A stretch of DNA of 34,360 nucleotides. It comes from Chromatiales bacterium (GTDB taxonomy: Bacteria; Pseudomonadota; Gammaproteobacteria; Steroidobacterales; GCA-2729495). This document shows positions 7,232-14,858 of the stretch, piece after piece (the stretch's first letter is position 1; each line of letters starts with the position of its first letter). Under the pieces are notes generated by a model. It was not told the DNA's origin, searched no databases, and saw only the letters and a list, made by a program, of their open reading frames with translations. Where the stretch lies: assembly GCA_002729495.1 (NCBI GenBank), contig PBYE01000073.1:1-34360 (forward strand). Reading direction: 5' to 3'. Position numbers and translations under genes: made by a program.

Positions 7232-8494
7232 ATGACTGGCTTCGATGAAGCCCATATCTGGCATCCCTACACTTCAATAACCGATCCCCTGCCGGCCTAT
7301 CCCGTCGCAGCGGCCAAGGGTGTACGCATACAGCTGGAGGACGGCCGCGAACTGATCGACGGCATGTCGTCATGGTGGTGTGCGATCCACGGCTATAACC
7401 ACCCCGTGCTAAATGGCGCGGCCCGCTCCCAACTGGAGAAGATGGCGCATGTAATGTTTGGCGGCCTCACCCATGAACCGGCTGTGCAGCTGGCCGAGCG
7501 CTTAATCAAGATCACGCCGGCATCGCTCAGGTACATCTTTTTCAGTGACTCGGGTTCGGTCAGCGTCGAGATCGCCCTGAAAATGGCGATCCAGTACTGG
7601 CACAACCTGGGTAAGCCGGCAAAGCAGCGCATGCTCACCGTGCGGGGCGGATATCATGGCGATACATTTGGCGCCATGTCAGTTTGCGACCCGCTTACCG
7701 GGATGCACAGCCTGTTCCGGGGAGTTGTGCAGGAACAATTGTTTGCACCACGGCCCGAAACACCTTTCGGCGAAGGGCTGCGTGACGGTGACACAGACCA
7801 GTTGCGGGCGCTGCTTGAGCGGTATCATGATGAAATCGCAGCCATCATCCTGGAGCCTATTGTTCAGGGTGCCGGTGGTATGTGGTTTTACTCTGCCGAC
7901 TACCTGCGGGCTGTTGCCAGTCTCTGTTCTGAATACGATGTGTTGCTGATACTCGATGAGATAGCAACCGGATTCGGGCGCACAGGAAAATTATTTGCGG
8001 CAGAATATGCAGGCGTCGAGGCTGACATACTTTGCCTGGGCAAAGCCCTGACGGGGGGCTACCTCAGCCTCGCCGCCACACTTTGCAATGACCGGGTCCG
8101 TGACGGAATCTCGGCCCAGGGTGGCGTATTGATGCACGGCCCCACGTTCATGGGGAACCCGCTTGCCTGCAGCATCGCGTCGGCAAACATAGATTTGCTG
8201 CTGGAATCGGACTGGCAGGGTCGGGTCAGCGACATAGAAACGCAGCTGCAGGCCGAATTGGGCAATTACCGGGACCGCACGGGCGTGAGCGATGTTCGCG
8301 TACTTGGCGCGATTGGCGTAGTAGAGCTTGACAGCGACATCGATGTAGCCAAAGCACAGAAATGCTTTGTAGAAGCCGGTGTATGGATACGGCCCTTCGG
8401 AAACCTGGTGTACCTGATGCCACCCTACGTGATTGGTGAAGAGGACCTGAGCAACCTGACAGCCGCGGTAGAACTTGCCCTCGGGCCGGATTAA
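7232..8494 (+). CDS. bioA: Adenosylmethionine-8-amino-7-oxononanoate aminotransferase
   Basis: Transfers the amino group of S-adenosylmethionine to the BioF product, giving 7,8-diaminopelargonate. The ATG at 7232 follows GGGAGG at 7213-7218; an in-frame GTG at 7208 lies before that site and is rejected. The protein has 420 residues, a normal length for this class III aminotransferase. Visible are IWHPYTS and SSWWCAIHGYNHP near the N-terminus (both typical of BioA), FFSDSGSVSVEIALKMA, RGGYHGDTFGAMSV, LILDEIATGFGRTG with the PLP-binding Asp, and LGKALTGGYLSLAATL with the Schiff-base Lys271. It is transcribed separately from bioF-bioD, on the far side of the DUF1838 gene and pseudogenes. Confidence 0.95.
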   Translation: MTGFDEAHIWHPYTSITDPLPAYPVAAAKGVRIQLEDGRELIDGMSSWWCAIHGYNHPVLNGAARSQLEKMAHVMFGGLTHEPAVQLAERLIKITPASLRYIFFSDSGSVSVEIALKMAIQYWHNLGKPAKQRMLTVRGGYHGDTFGAMSVCDPLTGMHSLFRGVVQEQLFAPRPETPFGEGLRDGDTDQLRALLERYHDEIAAIILEPIVQGAGGMWFYSADYLRAVASLCSEYDVLLILDEIATGFGRTGKLFAAEYAGVEADILCLGKALTGGYLSLAATLCNDRVRDGISAQGGVLMHGPTFMGNPLACSIASANIDLLLESDWQGRVSDIETQLQAELGNYRDRTGVSDVRVLGAIGVVELDSDIDVAKAQKCFVEAGVWIRPFGNLVYLMPPYVIGEEDLSNLTAAVELALGPD

Positions 8495-8599
8495 CGCACT
8501 CCATGACTAATCCCGTGAAACCGCGTACAACGCCCTTTACAACAGCCACATTTGTACTAAGGTTTGCTCTCACAACACATGACGTGTGATGACCGACTG

Positions 8600-9529
8600 A
8601 TGCAGATCAATAATATTGAAATTGCGGTGCTGGTGCCCTGTTACAACGAAGAGGCTGCCATCGCCGGTGTCGTGCATGATTTCCGGAAGGTGCTACCGCA
8701 GGCACCTGTTTACGTTTACGACAACAACTCGACAGACGGCACCGTCGAGGCGGCACGTGCTGCAGGTGCTGTCGTTCGTTCCGAGCCGTTGCAGGGAAAA
8801 GGTAATGTTGTCCGGCGCATGTTTGCCGATATCGAGGCTGATATTTACGTCATGGTTGACGGGGACAACACCTACGACTCCACTGCCGCCCCGGTACTAA
8901 TACAAAAACTGCTTGATGAATCACTGGACCTTGTCAACGGCAAGCGTGTCCACACAGAGACCGAGGCTTACCGGGCCGGCCACCAGTTTGGTAACGTACT
9001 TCTCACATCCCTGGTAGCAACGATCTTTGGCAAACGCTTCGAGGATATGCTGTCCGGTTACAAAGTTTTTTCGCGACGTTTCGTCAAGTCTTTCCCGAGC
9101 CTGTCCAGTGGCTTTGAAATTGAGACCGAACTGACGGTACACGCGCTTGAACTGCGCATGCCGGTGGCAGAAGTTGAAACCCAATACGGTACGCGCCCGG
9201 AAGGGTCGGAAAGCAAGTTAAGCACCTTTACGGACGGTTTTCGCATTCTAAAAATGATTGCGATTCTGATAAAGGAAGAACGGCCGCTGCAGTTCTTTTC
9301 CGGGTTGTTTGGGCTGTTTGTCGTCACCTCGATAATACTGGCTATACCCGTGGTCAGCACCTACCTGGAAACTGGCCTGGTGCCGCGTTTCCCAACCGCA
9401 ATACTGGCCACCGGCATGATGTTGCTGGGCTTTCTGTGCCTCGCTTGCGGACTTATTCTTGATACGGTAACTCGGGGACGTCAGGAGCTGAAGCGCCTGC
9501 AGTATCTGAATGTAAACCGGTCCGGCTAA
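8600..9529 (+). CDS. GT2 family glycosyltransferase with C-terminal membrane anchor (DPM1/GtrB-like)
   Basis: The start is taken as the ATG at 8600 (MQINNIEIAVLVPCYNEE), which fits the family N-terminus; an ATG at 8579 is possible and neither has a clear ribosome site. The length is 309 residues. Seen are VPCYNEE, VYDNNSTDGT, the metal/nucleotide motif VDGDNTYD (D87-G88-D89) and the acceptor-side LSGYKVFSRRFVKSFP. Two hydrophobic C-terminal helices end the protein (FFSGLFGLFVVTSIILAIPV; ILATGMMLLGFLCLACGLIL). Relatives transfer a sugar from a nucleotide sugar to polyprenyl phosphate at the inner membrane. The stop overlaps that of the convergent membrane protein gene, and a GtrA-like gene is close by, suggesting a lipid-linked glycosylation set. 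Confidence 0.88.
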   Translation: MQINNIEIAVLVPCYNEEAAIAGVVHDFRKVLPQAPVYVYDNNSTDGTVEAARAAGAVVRSEPLQGKGNVVRRMFADIEADIYVMVDGDNTYDSTAAPVLIQKLLDESLDLVNGKRVHTETEAYRAGHQFGNVLLTSLVATIFGKRFEDMLSGYKVFSRRFVKSFPSLSSGFEIETELTVHALELRMPVAEVETQYGTRPEGSESKLSTFTDGFRILKMIAILIKEERPLQFFSGLFGLFVVTSIILAIPVVSTYLETGLVPRFPTAILATGMMLLGFLCLACGLILDTVTRGRQELKRLQYLNVNRSG

Positions 9530-11550
9530 CCCCCGTGCCTTTCGGGGTCCAGCACCGGATCGCCGATTGGTGCGCCAAAGGACTCGGGTGGCGCATTTTC
9601 AGGCATTGCTTCCGGCACATCGGTACGCTCGTCCAGGGGCGCCAGCAACTCTTCGGGTAACGCTTCTTCTACCGACTCGCGTACAAACTCTTCCTCGGGC
9701 GCCTCTGTAATTGGTTCAACAATAGGGGTAGCGATAGGTGCGCCGTAGTCCAACTCATCTGCATCGCCGGCCGGGGCGGCTGTGGGAGCTATCGGCAGTG
9801 TAACCGGTCGGCTGGGTTTTATTTCACTTCTGCGCGCTGCAGGTTTACTGGCGCCCGGAGACGATAGTTTCTGTTTGACCGGCTCTTCAGGTGCCGCGGC
9901 ATAAGCTGATGCCAGGAGCCTGTACATGCGGAAGTCGCCAACCGAAGCCGACAACCGGGCATGCTGCTGTAACCATTCATAGACTCCCCGGGTAATCGCC
10001 TTATCATCAATACTGGTCAGTACGTGCGTAGCGCCGTACTGTTTTGCGATACCCGACCGGGTTGCGGCAGTAACGCGGTTGTAGAAAAAATATGCAGTCG
10101 CGGCGTAACGCTCCGCCTGACTCTCCAGCATCGGATTATCGCGGTAGAGCGAAACAACCTTGCCTTTGACGGTAGGCAATGGCCAGCCTAGTTCCACTGT
10201 GGTCAGCACCACGTCCGAGTAATCCATTCGTTCGGTCAGGCGCTTGTATACGTCAACTACATTCATGCCCTCGGGCAGCCGCGACTTGCGTTCAACCACC
10301 TTAAGCGTCTGTGGGCTAAACGTCCGATTGTCGAATTCGATAGACAGCATCCAGATGTTGAACCCTGCCAATGCGAGTATAAAAGTAATCACAGATAACA
10401 ACGTCGGGGTAGCCAGGCTTGATCTCGGCTCCGTCTGCCACGCGTCTATCACGGTCAGGATTCCACAAACGACCGCAAGCTGCAGAAAAACTGTGACAAA
10501 CAACAGGAATTGATGTGCGCTCGGTATCTCGAACAATAAGTTCACCAGGTACGGGATACTCATCAGTACTGCGCCCCAGACGATAAACTTGCGCTCGTCC
10601 CGCCGCCATAGCCAGAAGCACAAAGGCACACCGAGCAAGGCCGGCCCCATGACGGTCAGCAACAGTTTTGGGTCATAAAAACTGTTCTTCCACGCCCCGG
10701 AAGTCAGGCGCCCAATGGGATCAAGGGAGGTAAATCCTGCCCAAACCTCGCCGCCTTCTCCGTACAAGCCCAGAAGAATTTTCCAGGCAGAAAAATATGG
10801 CCATAGCTCTGCAACTGCTGTTCCCAAAACCAGCGATACGATTACGAGCTCACGCCGCTGGCGCGAATCTGCCGGCTCCGTTAATGCCAGCAAACCGCAA
10901 CCAACCAACCCAAAAATGGCAGTCAGTGGATGACACAAGAACATCAGCGCCGAAAGTGCCAGCAGCAGTATCGTATGGATAAATAGCGATTCTTCAGTCC
11001 GCATCAGCCTGATTACGACTGAGAATGAAACAAGACTCAGGCCAAATACAAAAGTGGATGGATAACCGGCAACATAAAAGAAACTTCTGAGCTGATAAAG
11101 ATTAGGCCAGGTAACGCTCACGCCCCATAACAGGAAAATAGCGAACAGGCCGACCACCGGTGCCCATGAATCATGAAAGTAATCATTCAGGAACCGGTGA
11201 AGCCCGAAAGCTATCAGCACGAAGTTAACGACGGCACTTACACCCATCAACTCGATAGGATCAAGCTGGAACAACAATCCAACATATGTGAGTGCCCAGA
11301 AATAGGGCATAAAGCGTGAACTTAAACCGGGATCATCGACATGGGGATTACCCGGTGCCGACAAATTTTGCATCCATTCCACAAATACAGCAGTGTGTTC
11401 CCAGTATTCCGTGTAGGGTACGAAACTTGCCAGGTGAAAGAATGCGGCATCCCACAGCAACCAGGTTCCGAATACCACGGCAACAAAGACATACAAAACG
11501 TTAGCGAATATGTCATTTGCCAAATTTACCTGTCGTGCGTAATTACTCAC
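9526..11550 (-). CDS. Polytopic membrane protein, GT-C-like, with disordered acidic/Pro-rich tail
   Basis: 674 residues from a GTG at 11550 preceded by GGTGAAG. About ten or more hydrophobic helices fill the first 400 residues (for example LYVFVAVVFGTWLLWDAAFF, VVGLFAIFLLWGVSVTW, LLALSALMFLCHPLTAIFGL). A soluble region follows (FSPQTLKVVERKSRLPEGM, VVLTTVELGWPLPTVKG). The last 110 residues or so are rich in Pro, Ala and Glu with no predicted structure, and hold two related units, YGAPIATPIVEP and FGAPIGDPVLDP. Topology and neighbours suggest a lipid-linked-sugar-dependent (GT-C) glycosyltransferase, but no catalytic motif is certain. It is convergent with the GT2 gene (4-bp overlap) and divergent from the GtrA-like gene. 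Confidence 0.6.
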   Translation of the reverse strand: MSNYARQVNLANDIFANVLYVFVAVVFGTWLLWDAAFFHLASFVPYTEYWEHTAVFVEWMQNLSAPGNPHVDDPGLSSRFMPYFWALTYVGLLFQLDPIELMGVSAVVNFVLIAFGLHRFLNDYFHDSWAPVVGLFAIFLLWGVSVTWPNLYQLRSFFYVAGYPSTFVFGLSLVSFSVVIRLMRTEESLFIHTILLLALSALMFLCHPLTAIFGLVGCGLLALTEPADSRQRRELVIVSLVLGTAVAELWPYFSAWKILLGLYGEGGEVWAGFTSLDPIGRLTSGAWKNSFYDPKLLLTVMGPALLGVPLCFWLWRRDERKFIVWGAVLMSIPYLVNLLFEIPSAHQFLLFVTVFLQLAVVCGILTVIDAWQTEPRSSLATPTLLSVITFILALAGFNIWMLSIEFDNRTFSPQTLKVVERKSRLPEGMNVVDVYKRLTERMDYSDVVLTTVELGWPLPTVKGKVVSLYRDNPMLESQAERYAATAYFFYNRVTAATRSGIAKQYGATHVLTSIDDKAITRGVYEWLQQHARLSASVGDFRMYRLLASAYAAAPEEPVKQKLSSPGASKPAARRSEIKPSRPVTLPIAPTAAPAGDADELDYGAPIATPIVEPITEAPEEEFVRESVEEALPEELLAPLDERTDVPEAMPENAPPESFGAPIGDPVLDPERHGG

Positions 11551-11682
11551 TGGTCTTCACCGCGCAGCCAAATACTCCACCACCACGCGTGAGTTTGCCC
11601 GATTCGCGGGATTGAATACAGTACACAGGTCACGCCTGATATGGCGCATTTACAGGGTTTCAGGCAATTTCAATAAAAAGCT

Positions 11683-12207
11683 ATGGAGTTAACAGTTTCG
11701 GCAGGAACTTCCGACGGCGGCACACTGAGCATGGAAGTTAACGGACTAACAAGGGTACAGTGTAGCTACACGGTGACGAGACCAGTGATTTCGATAATTT
11801 CAAAATATCTGCCGTACGGCTTTCCGGCTTTCATCGTTGTCGGTGCAATCGGCTTTGTTGTCGACGCGAGCGTGCTTGCAACGCTGGTACACGGCTACGA
11901 ATGGGGTGACTATACAGCCCGGGCAGTGTCCTTTGCTGTCGCAGTCACGGTTACCTGGTACCTGAATCGTCGCTATGCATTTTCGGCAGTTCAGACGGCT
12001 GACCGCAAGAAGGAATACACTCGCTACCTCGCAGTGCAGGGCTCCGGCATGGCTATTAACTTCCTGGTTTACAGCCTGTGCATCGTATCCAGTGAACTCA
12101 TGGATACATGGCCTGTACTCGCACTCGCAGTTGGTTCAGCTGTCGCGCTGATTTTTAACTATGCGGGTTCGCGACTCTTTGTCTTTGTCGGAAATACCAC
12201 TGATTAG
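11683..12207 (+). CDS. GtrA-like integral membrane protein
   Basis: 174 residues from the ATG at 11683; an ATG at 11731 (158 residues) is equally possible because the first 35 residues look non-conserved. Four membrane helices are visible: AFIVVGAIGFVVDASVLATL, YTARAVSFAVAVTVTWYLNR, GMAINFLVYSLCIV and VLALAVGSAVALIFNYAGSR. The signatures VTWYLNRRYAFS and FNYAGSRLFVF are typical of GtrA. Known members flip polyprenyl-phosphate sugars or otherwise assist cell-surface polysaccharide modification. It is divergent from the GT-C-like gene, with 130 bp between them, and near the GT2 gene. Confidence 0.85.
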   Translation: MELTVSAGTSDGGTLSMEVNGLTRVQCSYTVTRPVISIISKYLPYGFPAFIVVGAIGFVVDASVLATLVHGYEWGDYTARAVSFAVAVTVTWYLNRRYAFSAVQTADRKKEYTRYLAVQGSGMAINFLVYSLCIVSSELMDTWPVLALAVGSAVALIFNYAGSRLFVFVGNTTD

Positions 12208-12227
12208 CGACCAGTTGAAAATGGCTG

Positions 12228-13028
12228 CTACAGGCCGAGTGGTGTAAAGATATCTCTTTTTTTGAAATAGGACATGAACTTGCGCTTCATGACCTTCTGT
12301 GGCGTAAGCCACCGCACCGCTTCGCCGCCCTCTTTTACATGCAACATGCCTTCAACGAGAAAAGGTGTAACCGTTTCAACCGTATCGGCGAGCAGATTCA
12401 GGATTTTCTTTGACTCTTCCCACCCGGGGCCACGCTTTTCCGGGGATGGGACCAGCAAATCGGTTATGACGATACCGGGGCTCAGGTAACAAACTTTGAC
12501 CTTGCTGCCCTTGAGTTCGAGCGCCATCGACTTGGTGAAGTGGCGTACCGCGCACTTCGTGGAGCCGTAAACGCTAACCCGTGGCCGGACCATGCCGTTG
12601 CTGCCAAAGCCTTCCATGTTGAAAATCTTGCCGCCGTGCTCTTGCCGGTACATACCGTTTATTGCGATCTGGTTGCAGTACATGAGCCCTATCAGGTTGG
12701 TCGCGACAGTGCGCACGATAGTCTCGCGCTCCTGCTTATAAAACAGGTCTGCGCCGGTTTCGACGCCCGCATTGTTCACCCAGATATCTACAGAACCCAG
12801 TATTTCCACTGCTCGGTACCAGAGGTTCTGCACCTGGCCATAGTCAGCGACATCGCAGACCCGTCCGCCGATATTTCTATCGGGCCATTCCTCACGCAAT
12901 TCTGACACCACCTGGTCTACCGCCTGGGGGCGCCGGCTTGAAATCATCACGTCATGGCCACGGCGCAGGAACTCGTGCGCCAGGCCGCGCCCGATCCCCT
13001 GCGTACTGCCCGTGATCACTACGTTCAT
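12228..13028 (-). CDS. Short-chain dehydrogenase/reductase, chlorophyll b reductase (NOL/NYC1)-like
   Basis: 266 residues from the ATG at 13028; a GTG at 13040 adds four residues and cannot be excluded. The NAD(P) motif TGSTQGIG is at residues 6-13, NNAG at 85-88, and the active site YGSTK gives Y154 and K158. The Ser-bearing loop is FNMEGFGSNG, with Ser143 only 11 residues before Tyr154 instead of the usual 13. This FNMxGxGSxG...VYGSTKCAVRHF pattern recalls plant NYC1/NOL chlorophyll b reductases and their bacterial relatives. Nothing in the window suggests phototrophy, so the substrate is unknown. It is last in a minus-strand run with the LLM flavoenzyme, a membrane protein and the PQQ dehydrogenase. 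Confidence 0.85.
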   Translation of the reverse strand: MNVVITGSTQGIGRGLAHEFLRRGHDVMISSRRPQAVDQVVSELREEWPDRNIGGRVCDVADYGQVQNLWYRAVEILGSVDIWVNNAGVETGADLFYKQERETIVRTVATNLIGLMYCNQIAINGMYRQEHGGKIFNMEGFGSNGMVRPRVSVYGSTKCAVRHFTKSMALELKGSKVKVCYLSPGIVITDLLVPSPEKRGPGWEESKKILNLLADTVETVTPFLVEGMLHVKEGGEAVRWLTPQKVMKRKFMSYFKKRDIFTPLGL

Positions 13029-13096
13029 CTGTTCAACCACGCGATGTTGATATTGGCCAGTTTGAGCGCTTCTGGTGAGTTTGCCAAACCTCCACC

Positions 13097-14107
13097 CTAG
13101 CCCAGCGCCGGAATCAGCCGCGCGCCTATCAGGCGGATTGCCTCGCGCGCATCGCCATGAATTTTCAGCGTCACCTCGTCGAGCCCTGCTGCCGCGAAAT
13201 CCCGGAGATGGTCCAGGACCCGGTCGATGTCACCGGGACCGCCGGTAAAGGTCAGGTTGTCCACCAGGGTATCTACTATTTCTTCGGGCACACCCTCGAT
13301 TTTCGGGTTGCGGGTCAGGAAAGCCTGCAGGAATGCATCGCGATTCGCATCGACAAAAGCGGCATCCTCGTCCCCGAGGAAAGGCGCCGTGTGCGAGGGC
13401 AGCAAAAGACCACGCCAGATCAGTTCCATACGCGCCTCATCCAACGCTTCCTGCCGGTCCTCCTTGATATGCCAGGCAAAAAAGTTGGCTACCCTGAATG
13501 ACGGGTCCCCGGCCTGCAACTTGCCTACATTAATCTGCTCAAGCACCTCGCTCATACGAGATAACGGCATATCGCTAAGCATGATGCCATCTGCAACCCT
13601 GCCTGCCATTTTCAGCATTGCGGGTCCGTTGGCACCGACATATATTGGGGGTGGCGGAAGGTCCGCTACCCACCCAGCCTGGTAATTCGTGAGCGAATAA
13701 ATCTCGCCCTGGTAATCGACCGGCTCGCCGCTTGTTGCTGCTTGCAAGATTTCCACGCACTCGCGCACCGCCGTCACTCGCCGTACGGGTTCCAGGTTAG
13801 TTACCCGCATCACCGAATGGCCCATGCCGCCAATAGTAATCGTTCCGCGTCCGCCCGAAAGCTCGTGCAGCGTCAGCAGTGAGTCAGCAATCTTCAGCGG
13901 ATGCTGTTCATATGGACTGACGGGCACGACACCGAGGCGCAGAGGCAACTGCCGTGCCGCAAGCGGCGCCAAGCATATGAACGGCTCCCGGGTGGCTGGA
14001 AAGCTGGATGCCCAGAGCGTCTGTATTCCGCAGGCGTGTGCCAGTTCGCCGAGCTTTGCGACTTCCTCCGGGGGGATACCCGCCTGCAGGAAAACCTGTA
14101 CCTGCAT
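13097..14107 (-). CDS. LLM-class (luciferase-like) flavin-dependent oxidoreductase
   Basis: 336 residues. The TIM-barrel family is recognised from LRLGVVPVSPYEQHPLKIAD, LHELSGGRGTITIGGMG, ECVEILQAATSGEPVDYQGE and PPPPIYVGANGPAMLKMAG followed by ADGIMLSD. Members use FMN or F420 for monooxygenation or hydride transfer to diverse substrates. The residues deciding between FMN and F420 cannot be judged here, though F420 is less common in proteobacteria. The ATG at 14107 is only 3 bp after the stop of the upstream membrane protein, so translation is probably coupled. The SDR gene follows 68 bp downstream, which suggests that the two act in the same catabolic route. Confidence 0.87.
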   Translation of the reverse strand: MQVQVFLQAGIPPEEVAKLGELAHACGIQTLWASSFPATREPFICLAPLAARQLPLRLGVVPVSPYEQHPLKIADSLLTLHELSGGRGTITIGGMGHSVMRVTNLEPVRRVTAVRECVEILQAATSGEPVDYQGEIYSLTNYQAGWVADLPPPPIYVGANGPAMLKMAGRVADGIMLSDMPLSRMSEVLEQINVGKLQAGDPSFRVANFFAWHIKEDRQEALDEARMELIWRGLLLPSHTAPFLGDEDAAFVDANRDAFLQAFLTRNPKIEGVPEEIVDTLVDNLTFTGGPGDIDRVLDHLRDFAAAGLDEVTLKIHGDAREAIRLIGARLIPALG

Positions 14108-14110
14108 AAA

Positions 14111-14794
14111 CTAGGAACGAGCCGCCAGCGCCCTGAACTGCAGGCCCAGCCAGATTAACCAAGGCAGGCACAGCAGCAGGTAGAAAAATCCAAATATAGG
14201 ACTGATCAACCCGCCGAGCCCGGGCAGCAGCAGGATAAAACCGTACCAGGCCCCCCACTTCGAAAATATGCCACTCAGCAGTGCAGCCCTGCCGATGAGC
14301 GCCGCGAACAGGCCGAGACCTGTAATGGCAATGACATTTACGGTTCCTCTAATCAGCGTACTCGTTAGCAAAATGGCGGTGTTGTAATCCGGGTTCAAGT
14401 CCCGCAGTAAGGTCGCATATTTAGTTCCGGGAATGTCTGATATGCCTGTCGCCAGGAAGCCCAGCCCGCTCAGGAACCCGGCCACATATAAAAGCTGCGC
14501 AAGAATCGGGTTCGAGCTGCGAAATGCTTCGCGACCGGCGACTGCCAGCAAAAATAGCATCAGGCCGTTTACCATGTGAGCAAACCCGCTGTAGGTAAAC
14601 GAACACAACTGCAGAGCATCCAGGCCACAGGATTCAAATGCATTCTGAATCTTCGACATATCACCATAGTCCTTGGCCTTGTCAATAAATCCAAGGTAGG
14701 TGGGCTCAAGCCACATCGCATTCATGTTATGAATCAGCATGCCAAACAGCACAATAAATGCAGCTGCGCTTGCCGCTTTGTAAAGACTCTTCAT
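14111..14794 (-). CDS. Predicted six-helix membrane protein of unknown function
   Basis: 227 residues from the ATG at 14794, placed just after GGGGGT; an in-frame GTG at 14797 is possible. Hydrophobic helices include AAFIVLFGMLIHNMNAMW, GFAHMVNGLMLFLLAVAG, AQLLYVAGFLSGLGFLATGI, GTVNVIAITGLGLFAALIG, WYGFILLLPGLGGLISPIFG and FFYLLLCLPWLIWLG. A soluble loop near residues 30-60 carries two Cys (FESCGLDALQLCSF) that could form a periplasmic disulfide. I do not recognise the family. Tight linkage (3 bp) to the downstream LLM gene and 64 bp to the upstream PQQ dehydrogenase suggests a membrane partner, such as an anchor or quinone-linked component; that is inference. Confidence 0.7.
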   Translation of the reverse strand: MKSLYKAASAAAFIVLFGMLIHNMNAMWLEPTYLGFIDKAKDYGDMSKIQNAFESCGLDALQLCSFTYSGFAHMVNGLMLFLLAVAGREAFRSSNPILAQLLYVAGFLSGLGFLATGISDIPGTKYATLLRDLNPDYNTAILLTSTLIRGTVNVIAITGLGLFAALIGRAALLSGIFSKWGAWYGFILLLPGLGGLISPIFGFFYLLLCLPWLIWLGLQFRALAARS

Positions 14795-14858
14795 CACTAC
14801 CCCCTATAGAACTCTTCAATAACTCAGCATTGTCAGCAAGCTCATGCGTCAAGCAGCA

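Noticed and set aside
14381-14401. GGGTTCAAGTCCCGC looks like a tRNA T-arm.
   Set aside because: Only four of five stem pairs form, no acceptor, D or anticodon arms can be built around it, and it lies inside a coding sequence on the other strand.
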